The notes under the pieces were generated by a model that saw only the letters and a list, made by a program, of their open reading frames with translations, searched no databases and was not told where the DNA came from. The position numbers and the translations under genes were made by a program. 64,000 nt of DNA from Pseudomonas japonica (GTDB lineage: Bacteria; Pseudomonadota; Gammaproteobacteria; Pseudomonadales; Pseudomonadaceae): assembly GCF_013522925.1 (NCBI RefSeq), contig NZ_JAAMQU010000006.1:62001-126000 (forward strand), written 5' to 3'. The first letter of the stretch is position 1. The number at the start of each line of letters is the position of its first letter. Positions 9,401 through 17,761 of the stretch are shown piece after piece.

Positions 9401-11548
9401 ATGTCTGTTGTGTCACCCGCCCAGATCACCCTGGACAACTGCGAGAACGAGCCCATCCACACCCCAGGCTCGATTCAGCCGCATGGAGCTTTGGTGGCGC
9501 TGGCGCCGGATGGCCTGGTGCTGACGCGCAGCCTGAATTTCACCGAGCATCTGGGCACCGACGCGGCACCTGGCCACCCGCTGCCCGAGGTTCTGCTCAG
9601 CCAGCTCGCCGAACTGGTACACGCCGGGCTGGTGGCCGAGGAAGGTTGGACCGACAGCAGCCGGTACACCGCGGGCGATAGCGGTTTCGATGTAATCGCG
9701 CACCGCTATCAGAACGTGATCTATCTGGAATTCGAGGCTCAACCGCTGGCCCAGAATGCTTTTTATCACTTGGCTGCGGATGCTCAACGGATCATTGCGC
9801 GCATTCGCCATGCCCGGGACGCGGACGTGCTTCTGCGCCGGGTTACCCTGGATATCCGCGACCTCACCGGCTACGACCGGGTGATGGCTTACCGCTTTCG
9901 CCCGGACGATTCCGGCGAAGTGGTTGCCGAGGCGCACCGCCCGGGTCTGGTGTCCTATCTGGGCCAGCGCTACCCGGCGTCGGATATTCCTAGGCAGGCC
10001 CGTCGGCTGTATATCCAGAACCCTACCCGGCTCATCGCCGATGTAGCCTACAGCCCTTCCCTGCTGGAGCCCCAGCGGCATCCCTCGACGGGCCAGCCTT
10101 TTGACCTGAGCCACTGCGAGCTTCGCAGTGTGTCGCCCATTCATTGCGAGTACCTGGGCAACATGGGCGTGCATGCCTCCATGAGCGTGTCCATCGTGGT
10201 CGCGGGCAAGCTGTGGGGGCTTTTTTCCTGCCATCACCATGCGGCCAAGACGCTGGCGTATTCCGTGCGGCTGTCTTTTCAGATGGTGTCGCAGATCTGC
10301 GCGGCGCTGGTGGAGCGGCTGGAGCAGATCCGCGAGGGCGAAGCGATCAACCTGGCGCAAACCCGTATTCATGCGCTGGAAGAAGGCCTGCACGACGCTG
10401 GCGACCTGATCGCGGCCCTGTGCCAGGCCACTCCCGGCCTGGACAGCCTGATGGAATGCACGGACGTAGCCGTGTGCCTGAAGGGTCGTGTGCAAACCCT
10501 TCACGGCGTGGCCGACGAAGCCGCACGGCAAATGAACGGCTACCTGGCCGCCTTGAGCGACGCCAACCTGTATGCACTCGAGCGCTGGCCGGGGCCAGGG
10601 CCGATCAATGGCCTGTGCGGAGTGCTGGCGGTGCGCTTTGACCGCCGTGAAAACGGCTGGATCATGTGGTTCCGCCCTGAGCAGGTGGAAAACGTACGCT
10701 GGGGTGGCAAGCCGGAAAAGATCGTCGACATCGGCCCACTGGGCCCGCGGCTTACGCCACGCGGGTCGTTCGAGGCGTGGGAAGAAGTGGTGCGTGGGCA
10801 ATCGGTGCCTTGGTCGCGCATCGACCGTACGGTGGCCGAACAGCTGCGCCAGGCCCTCGCCAATGTGGTGTTCACGCGTTTGAGCCACACCAATGTCATG
10901 CGCCAGATGCTGATCGCCGCCCTCGGCCACGACCTGCGTACGCCGCTGCAGTCGATCACAATGGCGGCCTCGATGCTGAACGATAACGAGCAGCGCACCG
11001 CGCGCCTGCGCCAGAGTATTGCCACGTCCTCCGGGCGGATGAGCCGCCTGGTAAGCCATGTGATGGAACTGAGCCGGTTGCAGGCAGGCCTGGGCATGGC
11101 GCTCACGACGGTGCCCACCAACGTTTCCGCGCTGCTCGAAGCGCTCGCTGACGAGGCAGAGCTGGCTTATCCGGGGCTTCGCCTGGAGCGCGAGCTCCAG
11201 CCTGGCCTGCACGCCAACCTGGACCCGGACCGCCTGGCACAGGTGGTGATCAACCTGGTAGGCAATGCCAGCCAGCACGGCGAGAGCAACCGCGCGCGCC
11301 TGGGCCTGAGCGCCAGCCCTGAGGCCTTGCTCGTCACCGTGAGCAACCCGGCGGCGCCCATGAGCGAAGAGCGGCTCAAGCACCTGTTCACGCCGCTCAA
11401 AGGCACCACCAACCCACAGGCCAACCGCGATGGCCTGGGGCTGGGGCTTTACATTTCCGATGCCATCGCCCGGGCCCATGGCGGGGCGATCATCGCTGAG
11501 CAAGCTGAGGGTGAAGTTACGTTCACCGTGAAGATTCCGCTACGCTGA
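9401..11548 (+). CDS. bphP: Bacteriophytochrome sensor histidine kinase
   Basis: A 715-residue red/far-red photoreceptor kinase. Residues 1-110 form the PAS domain, with the biliverdin-binding cysteine near the N-terminus (C14 in LDNCENEPIHTPGSIQPHG). The GAF domain carries the chromophore motif YPASDIPRQAR (D195), followed by HASMSVSIVVAGKLWGLFSCHH. The PHY domain includes the tongue motif PRGSFEAWEE. The kinase part has the phosphoacceptor box GHDLRTP (H510), the N box NLVGNASQHGE and the glycine box GLGLGLYIS. The start is the ATG at 9401, since residues before it would precede the conserved PAS core. No heme oxygenase (bphO) or response regulator adjoins it, so biliverdin supply and the partner must be encoded elsewhere. 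Confidence 0.95.
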   Translation: MSVVSPAQITLDNCENEPIHTPGSIQPHGALVALAPDGLVLTRSLNFTEHLGTDAAPGHPLPEVLLSQLAELVHAGLVAEEGWTDSSRYTAGDSGFDVIAHRYQNVIYLEFEAQPLAQNAFYHLAADAQRIIARIRHARDADVLLRRVTLDIRDLTGYDRVMAYRFRPDDSGEVVAEAHRPGLVSYLGQRYPASDIPRQARRLYIQNPTRLIADVAYSPSLLEPQRHPSTGQPFDLSHCELRSVSPIHCEYLGNMGVHASMSVSIVVAGKLWGLFSCHHHAAKTLAYSVRLSFQMVSQICAALVERLEQIREGEAINLAQTRIHALEEGLHDAGDLIAALCQATPGLDSLMECTDVAVCLKGRVQTLHGVADEAARQMNGYLAALSDANLYALERWPGPGPINGLCGVLAVRFDRRENGWIMWFRPEQVENVRWGGKPEKIVDIGPLGPRLTPRGSFEAWEEVVRGQSVPWSRIDRTVAEQLRQALANVVFTRLSHTNVMRQMLIAALGHDLRTPLQSITMAASMLNDNEQRTARLRQSIATSSGRMSRLVSHVMELSRLQAGLGMALTTVPTNVSALLEALADEAELAYPGLRLERELQPGLHANLDPDRLAQVVINLVGNASQHGESNRARLGLSASPEALLVTVSNPAAPMSEERLKHLFTPLKGTTNPQANRDGLGLGLYISDAIARAHGGAIIAEQAEGEVTFTVKIPLR

Positions 11549-11654
11549 GCACCTGACGCAGCAGCAACAGGCCCTGCAATGCCAGGAAAACCCAAGCGCG
11601 AACCTGAACATCCAACCCTCAGCCGTTCCACCCGCTGAGCCTGATTCCATGACC

Positions 11655-11674
11655 ACGGCCCGATAGCGGGCCGT
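11655..11674. terminator. Perfect hairpin between phytochrome and dehydrogenase genes
   Basis: ACGGCCCG (11655-11662) pairs perfectly with CGGGCCGT (11667-11674) across a four-base ATAG loop. Only two T residues follow. It could be a weak terminator for the phytochrome gene or a 5' leader hairpin for the dehydrogenase, whose GGAG site lies only 7 bases downstream. Confidence 0.5.
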
Positions 11675-11690
11675 TCCTGCGGAGCACTGC

Positions 11691-12641
11691 ATGACTGACA
11701 ACACTGTGGACGTACTGGTATGGGGCGCGTTGAACCCGAGCCTGATGGCCAACCTGCAACAGCATTACCAGGTGCATAACCGCGCCGAGATCACTGACCT
11801 GCAGGCCTGGGGTGACACTCATGGCGCGAAGATCACTGCGGTGATCACCAGTGGCGTGTTCGGTACCGAGATCGACGTACTGGAGCGCCTGCCCAACCTC
11901 AAGGTGGTGTGCAGCTTTGGCGTGGGCTATGACGCCATCGACATCGCCTACCTGGCTGACCGTGGCATTCCGGTGAGCAACACCCCAGATGTACTCAACA
12001 ACGCCGTGGCAGAAACCGCCATGGCGCTTACCCTGTGCCTTACTCGCCGCATCAGCGAGGCTGAGCGTTTCGTGCGGGCGGGCGCCTGGCCCACCGGCAA
12101 GTTCCCTCTGGGGCGCCAGCTCACCGGCAAAACCTGCGGCATCGTGGGCCTGGGCAAGATCGGTAAAACCATTGCCCAGCGCGCCGCCGCGTTCGAGATG
12201 AACATCGCCTATTTCCGCCGGGGCGAGCCGTATGCCGGGATCGACTACACCCATTACAACGACCTGGCCGAGCTGGCCCGGGCAGCCGATTACCTGATCG
12301 TGATCGTGCCCGGCGGTGCTGGTACCCAGCACCTGATCAACCGCGAAGTGCTCCAGGCCCTCGGCCCGGACAGCTTCCTGATCAACGTGGCCCGTGGCTC
12401 GGTAGTGGACGAGCAGGCGCTGATTGCCGCGCTTCAGGCCAAGGAGATTGCCGGCGCGGCCCTGGACGTATTTGAAAACGAGCCCCACGTGCCCAGCGAG
12501 CTGATGAGCATGGACAACGTGGTGCTGGCCCCGCATATCGGCAGCGGCACCCACGAAACACGCCAGGCCATGGCCGACCTGGTGTTCGCCAACCTTCAGC
12601 AGTTCATGGCCGACGGCACCCTGATCACGCCGGTGGAGTGA
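11691..12641 (+). CDS. D-isomer-specific 2-hydroxyacid dehydrogenase (glyoxylate/hydroxypyruvate reductase type)
   Basis: A 316-residue NAD(P)-dependent reductase of 2-oxoacids. The substrate domain contains CSFGVGYDAIDIAYL. The Rossmann motif GLGKIGKTIAQRA lies near residue 150. The catalytic set is visible as the arginine of NVARGSVVDE, the following glutamate and the histidine of APHIGSGTHETR. This pattern is typical of GhrB-like glyoxylate/hydroxypyruvate reductases in pseudomonads. GGAG about seven bases before the ATG supports the start. It is probably monocistronic, with a perfect bidirectional hairpin right after its stop. Confidence 0.87.
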   Translation: MTDNTVDVLVWGALNPSLMANLQQHYQVHNRAEITDLQAWGDTHGAKITAVITSGVFGTEIDVLERLPNLKVVCSFGVGYDAIDIAYLADRGIPVSNTPDVLNNAVAETAMALTLCLTRRISEAERFVRAGAWPTGKFPLGRQLTGKTCGIVGLGKIGKTIAQRAAAFEMNIAYFRRGEPYAGIDYTHYNDLAELARAADYLIVIVPGGAGTQHLINREVLQALGPDSFLINVARGSVVDEQALIAALQAKEIAGAALDVFENEPHVPSELMSMDNVVLAPHIGSGTHETRQAMADLVFANLQQFMADGTLITPVE

Positions 12642-12647
12642 CGCCTA

Positions 12648-12675
12648 GGCGCGGCCTGGTTATGCGGGCCGCGCC
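12648..12675. terminator. Bidirectional hairpin terminator
   Basis: GGCGCGGCC (12648-12656) and GGCCGCGCC (12667-12675) form a perfect 9-bp stem with a 10-base loop. It lies between two convergent genes (dehydrogenase ending 12641, DUF3237 gene ending 12686). The following CCTTGTTTAAA gives only a short T run. Confidence 0.7.
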
Positions 12676-12685
12676 CTTGCCTTGT

Positions 12686-13300
12686 TTAAACGCCTTCTAC
12701 CCGATAGCAGCCGATCAATACTTCGTCGTCCGCTACATCGTCGATGGTGCCTACGAACACGAAGTCGCTCAGCCACGCGTAGCGGCCGGGGGGCGTCTTG
12801 AACGAAGGAGTGGTACGGCAGTAGTAATCCTCTGCGGCGGGCGTCTGCCCCTTGGCAAGTTTCGCCTTCCCCGCTTCGTTGGGCCGCCAGATGCCGGGGT
12901 TGTGAATGATCAGCACATGGCCGTCGTCGGTTTTCAGCCGGTACAAAGCCTCGATCAACGTCACGCCGTCGTCGCGCTCTACCGACATGTCCGCGCCGCC
13001 CGGGATTACCGTGCCGGAGAGCCCCTGCCCGGCGAAATGGCCACCTACAATGGGGTAGTTGATTCGGTGCCCGTCGGCGCCTTTGCCCATGTCTTCTTCC
13101 GGGCCCAGTTTTACGTTGATCTGCAGCACGCGTTCAGTGCTGATGCGACCAGCTGTGTTGTCAGCAACCAAGCGCTTGTCCCCGGGCGTAGTGGCAGCTC
13201 TGAGTTGCCCCGCAACTGCAAGTGACAGCGCACCCAAGGCAATGGGCGCATTGCGCAAAAGGTGCCTGCGATTGAAACCTGTCGCGTCATATTCGCTCAT
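12686..13300 (-). CDS. Exported DUF3237 family protein
   Basis: A 204-residue protein recognisable as DUF3237 (UPF0311). It contains GGHFAGQGLSGTVIPGGADM and then ALYRLKTDDGHVLIIHNPG, the two conserved blocks of that beta-barrel family. The N-terminus has NRRHLLRNAP followed by a hydrophobic stretch ending QLRAA, so it is probably exported, possibly by Tat. It is the last gene of a minus-strand operon with an exported hydrolase and a TorF-like outer-membrane protein. No catalytic role is established for DUF3237 to my knowledge; binding or lactone/ester handling in the same pathway is inference from context. Confidence 0.8.
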   Translation of the reverse strand: MSEYDATGFNRRHLLRNAPIALGALSLAVAGQLRAATTPGDKRLVADNTAGRISTERVLQINVKLGPEEDMGKGADGHRINYPIVGGHFAGQGLSGTVIPGGADMSVERDDGVTLIEALYRLKTDDGHVLIIHNPGIWRPNEAGKAKLAKGQTPAAEDYYCRTTPSFKTPPGRYAWLSDFVFVGTIDDVADDEVLIGCYRVEGV

Positions 13301-13349
13301 GGTGTTCTCCTGAGCCGCCGATTGGCGGCGAGCACGGGTGGTAAGGGGT

Positions 13350-15218
13350 TCATTTCAACGGGTCGGGCCGGCACGGTTGTTTGAGGAGCGAGCCACAGGG
13401 CGGCTGTGTGGTGGGCACTGTGACCCCGCCGAGCACCCCCAGCATCAGCCGCGACGGATGTTGCCCGTCATGGAGCACTTTGTTCACCGCCGGCAGCGAG
13501 AAGCTGTCAAAACCATAACCGCCGGTACGCCCCGGCGCATCGATCCAGATCCGCACCTGGCTGCCTTTGCGGAACACATGGGAAAACGGCGAGAGCTCTA
13601 CCCGCCCAAGCACGGGTTCCTCCGGGTATAGCGGCTGGATGCTTTCAGGCGTGTCCAGCAGCCAGGGGCGCAACGCGGTTGACCGCGAGGCATCGAGTTG
13701 GCGCGCAGATAGCCGCAACCAGCCGCGCTGCACATACACTTCCTGACCGTCCGCGAGCACCTGGGTTATGGTCACCTGCACATCCGCATCCGGCCCCAGG
13801 CTGGTGGACAGCCACAAGTCCGCGCTGGCGGGGCCATAAACGACCATGTCGTCCGCCAGCGGCGGGCTGGTGTAGGCGACGCTGCCTTCTTTCCAGCCGG
13901 GCTTCTGATCGCCCCAGGCATTGTCGACTTCGTAGGTGTTCACATCCGGCCCCGCAACAGGGTAGCGGTACTCATCCGGCTCGCCGCCGGGCGCGCCATC
14001 GCGGACCAGCCGATGGCCCTCACCCAGCACAAATGCCGCCGGGGTAACCGCCACCGGGAAGCTGCCCCGCTGGATAGTCCAGCCCGGGGTCGCCTGTTCA
14101 TTGATCGCGTGCTCGTCGTGGCTGGCGGCGGTGGTTTCCTGCCAGATCTCTACCCGCGGTTGTTTATCAAAACCGTTCTGTTCACCCTTTACGAAACGGT
14201 CGAAGAAACGAATGAGCTTGTCGCGAAAGTGAAGGGATTCGTAAAGGTCGTGCTGGCCGTTGGTTTGCACGATGTACAACCGCTTGGGGTCCACAGTTTC
14301 GTGGTAATAGCCTTCCCTGGCCATCACCGCTTCGTCCTGCCACGCTTCCATGGAAAGAATGGGCACCTGGATTTGATGGGTATGGGCGCGAATGCTGCGC
14401 GATTCTATCCACGCGTCACGCAACGGGTGGATCGCCAGTTGCACCATCAGCGAAACCTTGCGAACGTTTATGTCGTTCCTATCCAACTGCGCCAGGCAGC
14501 GGGCGTCTTTTTCGGTCTCGGCGCTTGCACGTACCGCCTTCCAGCGTTGGTCCAGGTACCAGTGCCAGCCTGTCACGAATTCAGGTGCGGGGACCGCCCC
14601 CGGCGCCCAGCTGTCGCCGCGCGGTTCACCCAGCGCCATGCCCGGCGCGATGGCCTTCAGGTGCGGTGGCCGCTCAGCGGCAGTCTTGAGTTGGGACATT
14701 CCGGCCCATGACCAGTTGGCCATGCCAATGGCGCCGGTCGACCACGGCTGCACCGCGGCGAACTCCACCGCATCACGCCCATCGGTGCCATAGGCCTTGC
14801 CCAGAAAATCAAACTGCCCTTGGGAACACCCCGTGCCCCGGGCGCTTACGCCCATCACGGCATAACCATTCTCCAGCAGGGCTTTGTCCAGGCCCACGGA
14901 AAAGGTTTCGTCGTCGGCCAGATAGGCCGAGCCGCCGATACTGCCTGAGTCGTAGCCGCTGTATTTGAGAATGACCGGGTACTTGCCCTCCCCTTTGGGC
15001 AGCAGCACGGAATACCGCAGCGAGGTGCCGTCGGCGGCCTTCAAATAGCCTGTGACGCGCTTACCCCAGAACGGCTCCCAGTGTCGCGCTGGAGCAGTGG
15101 AGGCCGCCTGGTCGGGCACGTCCTGGGCATCGACCCAGGCAGACAGCAATACCAGCACGCCGCAGCTGCCCCAGACAGTAATGTTCCTGCAGACGGATCT
15201 AACGGTGGAATGGCTCAT
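13350..15218 (-). CDS. Exported CocE/NonD family hydrolase (X-Pro peptidase/acyl esterase type)
   Basis: A 622-residue alpha/beta hydrolase of the CocE/NonD (peptidase S15) family. A signal peptide covers about residues 1-31 (hydrophobic GVLVLLSAWVDAQ). The oxyanion tyrosine lies in KYSGYDSG (Y89). The nucleophile elbow reads NWSWAG (S170) in place of the usual GxSxGG, with a following MSQ typical of the family. The cap and C-terminal jelly-roll segment (PRVEIWQE onward, SHVFRKGSQVRIWIDAPG) are present. It would act in the periplasm or outside the cell on an ester or amide. It lies 21 bases downstream of the TorF-like gene and 49 bases upstream of the DUF3237 gene on the same strand, so the three are probably one operon. 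Confidence 0.87.
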   Translation of the reverse strand: MSHSTVRSVCRNITVWGSCGVLVLLSAWVDAQDVPDQAASTAPARHWEPFWGKRVTGYLKAADGTSLRYSVLLPKGEGKYPVILKYSGYDSGSIGGSAYLADDETFSVGLDKALLENGYAVMGVSARGTGCSQGQFDFLGKAYGTDGRDAVEFAAVQPWSTGAIGMANWSWAGMSQLKTAAERPPHLKAIAPGMALGEPRGDSWAPGAVPAPEFVTGWHWYLDQRWKAVRASAETEKDARCLAQLDRNDINVRKVSLMVQLAIHPLRDAWIESRSIRAHTHQIQVPILSMEAWQDEAVMAREGYYHETVDPKRLYIVQTNGQHDLYESLHFRDKLIRFFDRFVKGEQNGFDKQPRVEIWQETTAASHDEHAINEQATPGWTIQRGSFPVAVTPAAFVLGEGHRLVRDGAPGGEPDEYRYPVAGPDVNTYEVDNAWGDQKPGWKEGSVAYTSPPLADDMVVYGPASADLWLSTSLGPDADVQVTITQVLADGQEVYVQRGWLRLSARQLDASRSTALRPWLLDTPESIQPLYPEEPVLGRVELSPFSHVFRKGSQVRIWIDAPGRTGGYGFDSFSLPAVNKVLHDGQHPSRLMLGVLGGVTVPTTQPPCGSLLKQPCRPDPLK

Positions 15219-15239
15219 GCAAAGGGTACCTGCGCGGGT

Positions 15240-15992
15240 TCAAAAGGTTTTGGTGGCGCTGGCGACCAGAGCGGCCGAGCACACGTCCTTGTAGGTGTTC
15301 ACCGAAGCGCATTCGGCGCGTGACAGGTCGGTATCGATATAACTCAGGCGCCACTCCACGCCGATGGCCTCACGGTTGATGCCCACTTCCCAATCGCGGT
15401 AGGCGCTGCGGGTGGCGCCACTGCCGGACACCCAGACGTCATCCTTGGCGTCGCTGTAGCCATAGCGGGCATCCAAGCTGAAGCCCTGGGGCAGTTCGAG
15501 GGTGTATTTGGCCCAATACACTGCATGGTCATCGTCGAAAGGCTTCACCTCGGATGTGTACTTCATGCCCAGCTCCACCCCGTAGGCGTCGACGGTGCCC
15601 ACCCACTCGCCATAGTTGTATTCGCTGTTTTTGGGGTAGTCGTACTCGAAATAGGTCAGGGACATTCCGGCCACTTCGTTGAAGCGGGTCGAATAACCTA
15701 CGTAGTAGTCGTATTCACGGTGGGTAGCGGTGCCGAAGTCCACATTGGAGGTAAACACCCCCGCATAGAAGCCGCTGCTGTGGGTCAGGCTTGCATCGAA
15801 CTGCAAGGCCGGGTCGCCCAGGGTTTGCGAGATTCCGCCCGTGCGGTAGTCGCTCAATGCGCCGATCACCAGGCTTGCCTCCACGTCTTCGGTCAAGGGC
15901 ATGCCCCACGCCGGCATCGCGACGCCTGCGGCTGCAGCCGTTGTAATAGCCGTCACAACCGTCATTGCCTGATAGTGCCTGTTCGCTTTCAT
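15240..15992 (-). CDS. TorF family putative outer-membrane porin
   Basis: A 250-residue exported beta-barrel protein. The ATG at 15992 begins a normal signal peptide (MKANRHYQAM, then a hydrophobic run ending PAWGMP); the frame extends upstream to 16097 but that part would precede the signal. Alternating aromatic strands such as FYAGVFTSNVDFGTATHREYDYYVGY and the C-terminal aromatic F are typical of the TorF/gcw_chp family. It heads the operon with the exported hydrolase and DUF3237 protein, so it may admit their substrate. It is divergent from the AraC-type regulator at 16185. Confidence 0.8.
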   Translation of the reverse strand: MKANRHYQAMTVVTAITTAAAAGVAMPAWGMPLTEDVEASLVIGALSDYRTGGISQTLGDPALQFDASLTHSSGFYAGVFTSNVDFGTATHREYDYYVGYSTRFNEVAGMSLTYFEYDYPKNSEYNYGEWVGTVDAYGVELGMKYTSEVKPFDDDHAVYWAKYTLELPQGFSLDARYGYSDAKDDVWVSGSGATRSAYRDWEVGINREAIGVEWRLSYIDTDLSRAECASVNTYKDVCSAALVASATKTF

Positions 15993-16111
15993 CGTCCGCG
16001 CCTTTTGTGCTTGTTGTTGAACGGCAGCGTTGTATTGCCTGGATGGCGGGAGCGATGTTAGGGAGCGCAACCCCTTCCATCTATCCATCTTGCGCACACA
16101 TGAAAGGCACT

Positions 16112-16170
16112 GTTATGGTGCATAACCATTAATAAAAATAACGGTTATCCTGATGCAACGTGAACGTTGC
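16112..16170. promoter_or_regulatory. Divergent promoter region with three inverted repeats
   Basis: Between the TorF-like gene and the AraC gene are three perfect inverted repeats. They are GTTATG-GTG-CATAAC (16112-16126), ATAACC (16122-16127) with GGTTAT (16143-16148), and GCAACGT-GA-ACGTTGC (16155-16170). They are good candidates for operator sites controlling one or both divergent transcripts. Assignment to the AraC protein is inference. Confidence 0.5.
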
Positions 16171-16184
16171 GAGGGGGGCGGGAA

Positions 16185-17075
16185 ATGGGGATTCGGGCGT
16201 ATGACATCGTGCACATCGAGCAGCAGGAAAAGGCCTTCGGCGGCTGGCGAGAGCATTACCAGCAAATGTCGTGCGGTATATTCCGCAACCGGGTCGTCCA
16301 GCTCGAACTCGACGGCGTGCAGGTGTTTCAGGAACGTATCAATACGCGCGTGGAGCAGTATTTTCATGCCCCGGCCGACGCACTGAGCTTCTGCTTCGAC
16401 CATTGTGAGCAGGCGTTGTACGTGCTCAACGGAGACAGCGAAAACACGTGGATCACGCCCCGGGATTACGCTGAAACCGGGCTGGTATTCTCCGGTGGGT
16501 TCCTGGCCCGGGCCGGTGCCATGAATATTCATGCACTGGACGGCCTGTTCATGACACCGCTGCGCTCATCCCATTGCCCGCTGTTCGAGCGTTGGTTGGG
16601 AGGGTTGCTGTCGAACCTGTTAAGCACCCAGGGCGATGGACCCCACGACAACCTCGCCCACCAGTTGCTGGAAGACTGCTTTTTCGTCGCCGAGAGCGCT
16701 GCGGCCCGTCTCGAAGGCACCACTCGAAGACGCGCACCCATTGGCCGCCGCATCGTTCGCTGCGCTGTCGAGTTGGTAAATGCCCAGCCGGAGGAACTGT
16801 TCAACTCGCTTCAACTGGCGACGGCTGCCAGCGTCTCGGTGCGGCAATTACAAAAGGCTTTTCTAGACTTCACCGGCGTTACGCCCAGTGCATGGCTGAA
16901 ACTACGCCGGCTGAACGCTGCCCGCCGAGACTTGGCAAGCGCCCATCCCCGCCTCACCGTAGCTGAAGTAGCCATGCGCTGGGGCTTCTGGCATTTGGGA
17001 CGGTTTTCCCGGGAATATCGACAACTGTTCCAGGAATTACCCAGCCAGACGGTGGCCCGTCACCCCTCTGGCTAA
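16185..17075 (+). CDS. AraC family transcriptional regulator
   Basis: A 296-residue AraC-type regulator. The C-terminal about 100 residues hold two helix-turn-helix motifs (LQLATAASVSVRQLQKAF and VAEVAMRWGFWHLGRFSREY). The N-terminal 190 residues form a cupin-like sensor domain of the AraC_binding_2 type. The ATG at 16185 follows a purine-rich GAGGGGGGCGGGA; an in-frame TTG at 16167 falls inside a palindrome and is less likely. It is divergent from the porin/hydrolase/DUF3237 operon, which it probably controls. Its 3' end overlaps the convergent GNAT gene by four bases. Confidence 0.87.
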   Translation: MGIRAYDIVHIEQQEKAFGGWREHYQQMSCGIFRNRVVQLELDGVQVFQERINTRVEQYFHAPADALSFCFDHCEQALYVLNGDSENTWITPRDYAETGLVFSGGFLARAGAMNIHALDGLFMTPLRSSHCPLFERWLGGLLSNLLSTQGDGPHDNLAHQLLEDCFFVAESAAARLEGTTRRRAPIGRRIVRCAVELVNAQPEELFNSLQLATAASVSVRQLQKAFLDFTGVTPSAWLKLRRLNAARRDLASAHPRLTVAEVAMRWGFWHLGRFSREYRQLFQELPSQTVARHPSG

Positions 17076-17581
17076 TCGTGCTGCAATGGCCGTTGCATAT
17101 GAAGCGTACGCCATAGCGGGTCCGGGTCCTGAACGATCAATTCAAAGCCCTGCCGTTCCCAGAATGCCTGCGCGCCAGGCAGGAACGGGTGGGTGTGCAG
17201 GTACATCACTTCAACCCCCTCTTCTTCTGCCTGCTGTTGCAGCGCCTGGTACAACGCACTGGCCAACCCGGCGCCGCGGTACTGGGGTAGCACGAATAAA
17301 CGCACCACTTCCACAACCCTCAGCCCGAGATAAGGCAGCGCCGGGAAGCGCCGGTCGTAAGGCACGTAACCGATCACGCCCACTACCTCGCCCTCATCCA
17401 GCGCCAGCAAAAAGCGGCCGGGGCCGTTGATGTAGGTGGCCTCGAAAGCCGCCAGATCGGCCGGCATTGCGGTGCCTTCGAGTGTGGGGAACATTTGTGC
17501 GCGAGCGGCGAGTACGAAGGGCAGCACCTTCGGGATAGTGCCGACAGTCGCGCCATCGATCACCCACCTGCCGTCAGCCAT
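17072..17581 (-). CDS. GNAT family N-acetyltransferase
   Basis: A 169-residue GNAT acetyltransferase. The acetyl-CoA-binding motif A is visible as VVRLFVLPQYRGAGLASALYQAL, and the C-terminal HPFLPGAQAFWERQGFEL matches motif B. The acceptor is unknown. It converges on the AraC gene, overlapping its stop by four bases, and is transcribed away from the GntR/prp region. Confidence 0.85.
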   Translation of the reverse strand: MADGRWVIDGATVGTIPKVLPFVLAARAQMFPTLEGTAMPADLAAFEATYINGPGRFLLALDEGEVVGVIGYVPYDRRFPALPYLGLRVVEVVRLFVLPQYRGAGLASALYQALQQQAEEEGVEVMYLHTHPFLPGAQAFWERQGFELIVQDPDPLWRTLHMQRPLQHD

Positions 17582-17686
17582 TGATCTCTACTCCGCATAT
17601 CCGTTGCCCAGTGTGCCGCGCGCGGGAAAACGGGTCCAGCGAGTCATTTACCGCAGGGCATATCGGGCAACCTAGAAGCCCAGGCG

Positions 17687-17761
17687 ATTGTCGACACTGC
17701 ATTGACTTATCGCTATATGCGGGAGTAGATTCCGCTCATCAATCGTGGATGTGTCGACAAT
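17687..17761. promoter_or_regulatory. Paired GntR operator candidates upstream of and over the prp regulator start
   Basis: ATTGTCGACAC (17687-17697) and its exact reverse complement GTGTCGACAAT (17751-17761) flank the regulator promoter. Each contains the palindromic core TGTCGACA. The core centres are 63 bases apart, about six helical turns, which would allow binding on one face or looping. The second copy overlaps the ATG at 17760. GTCGAC-centred palindromes fit FadR-subfamily GntR proteins, so autoregulation by the adjacent GntR protein is the natural inference. Confidence 0.65.

Noticed and set aside
9413..11503. 696-residue open frame antisense to the bacteriophytochrome gene
   Set aside because: It is a GC-driven shadow rich in His, Gln, Arg and Ala with no recognisable domain, while the plus strand encodes a complete phytochrome.
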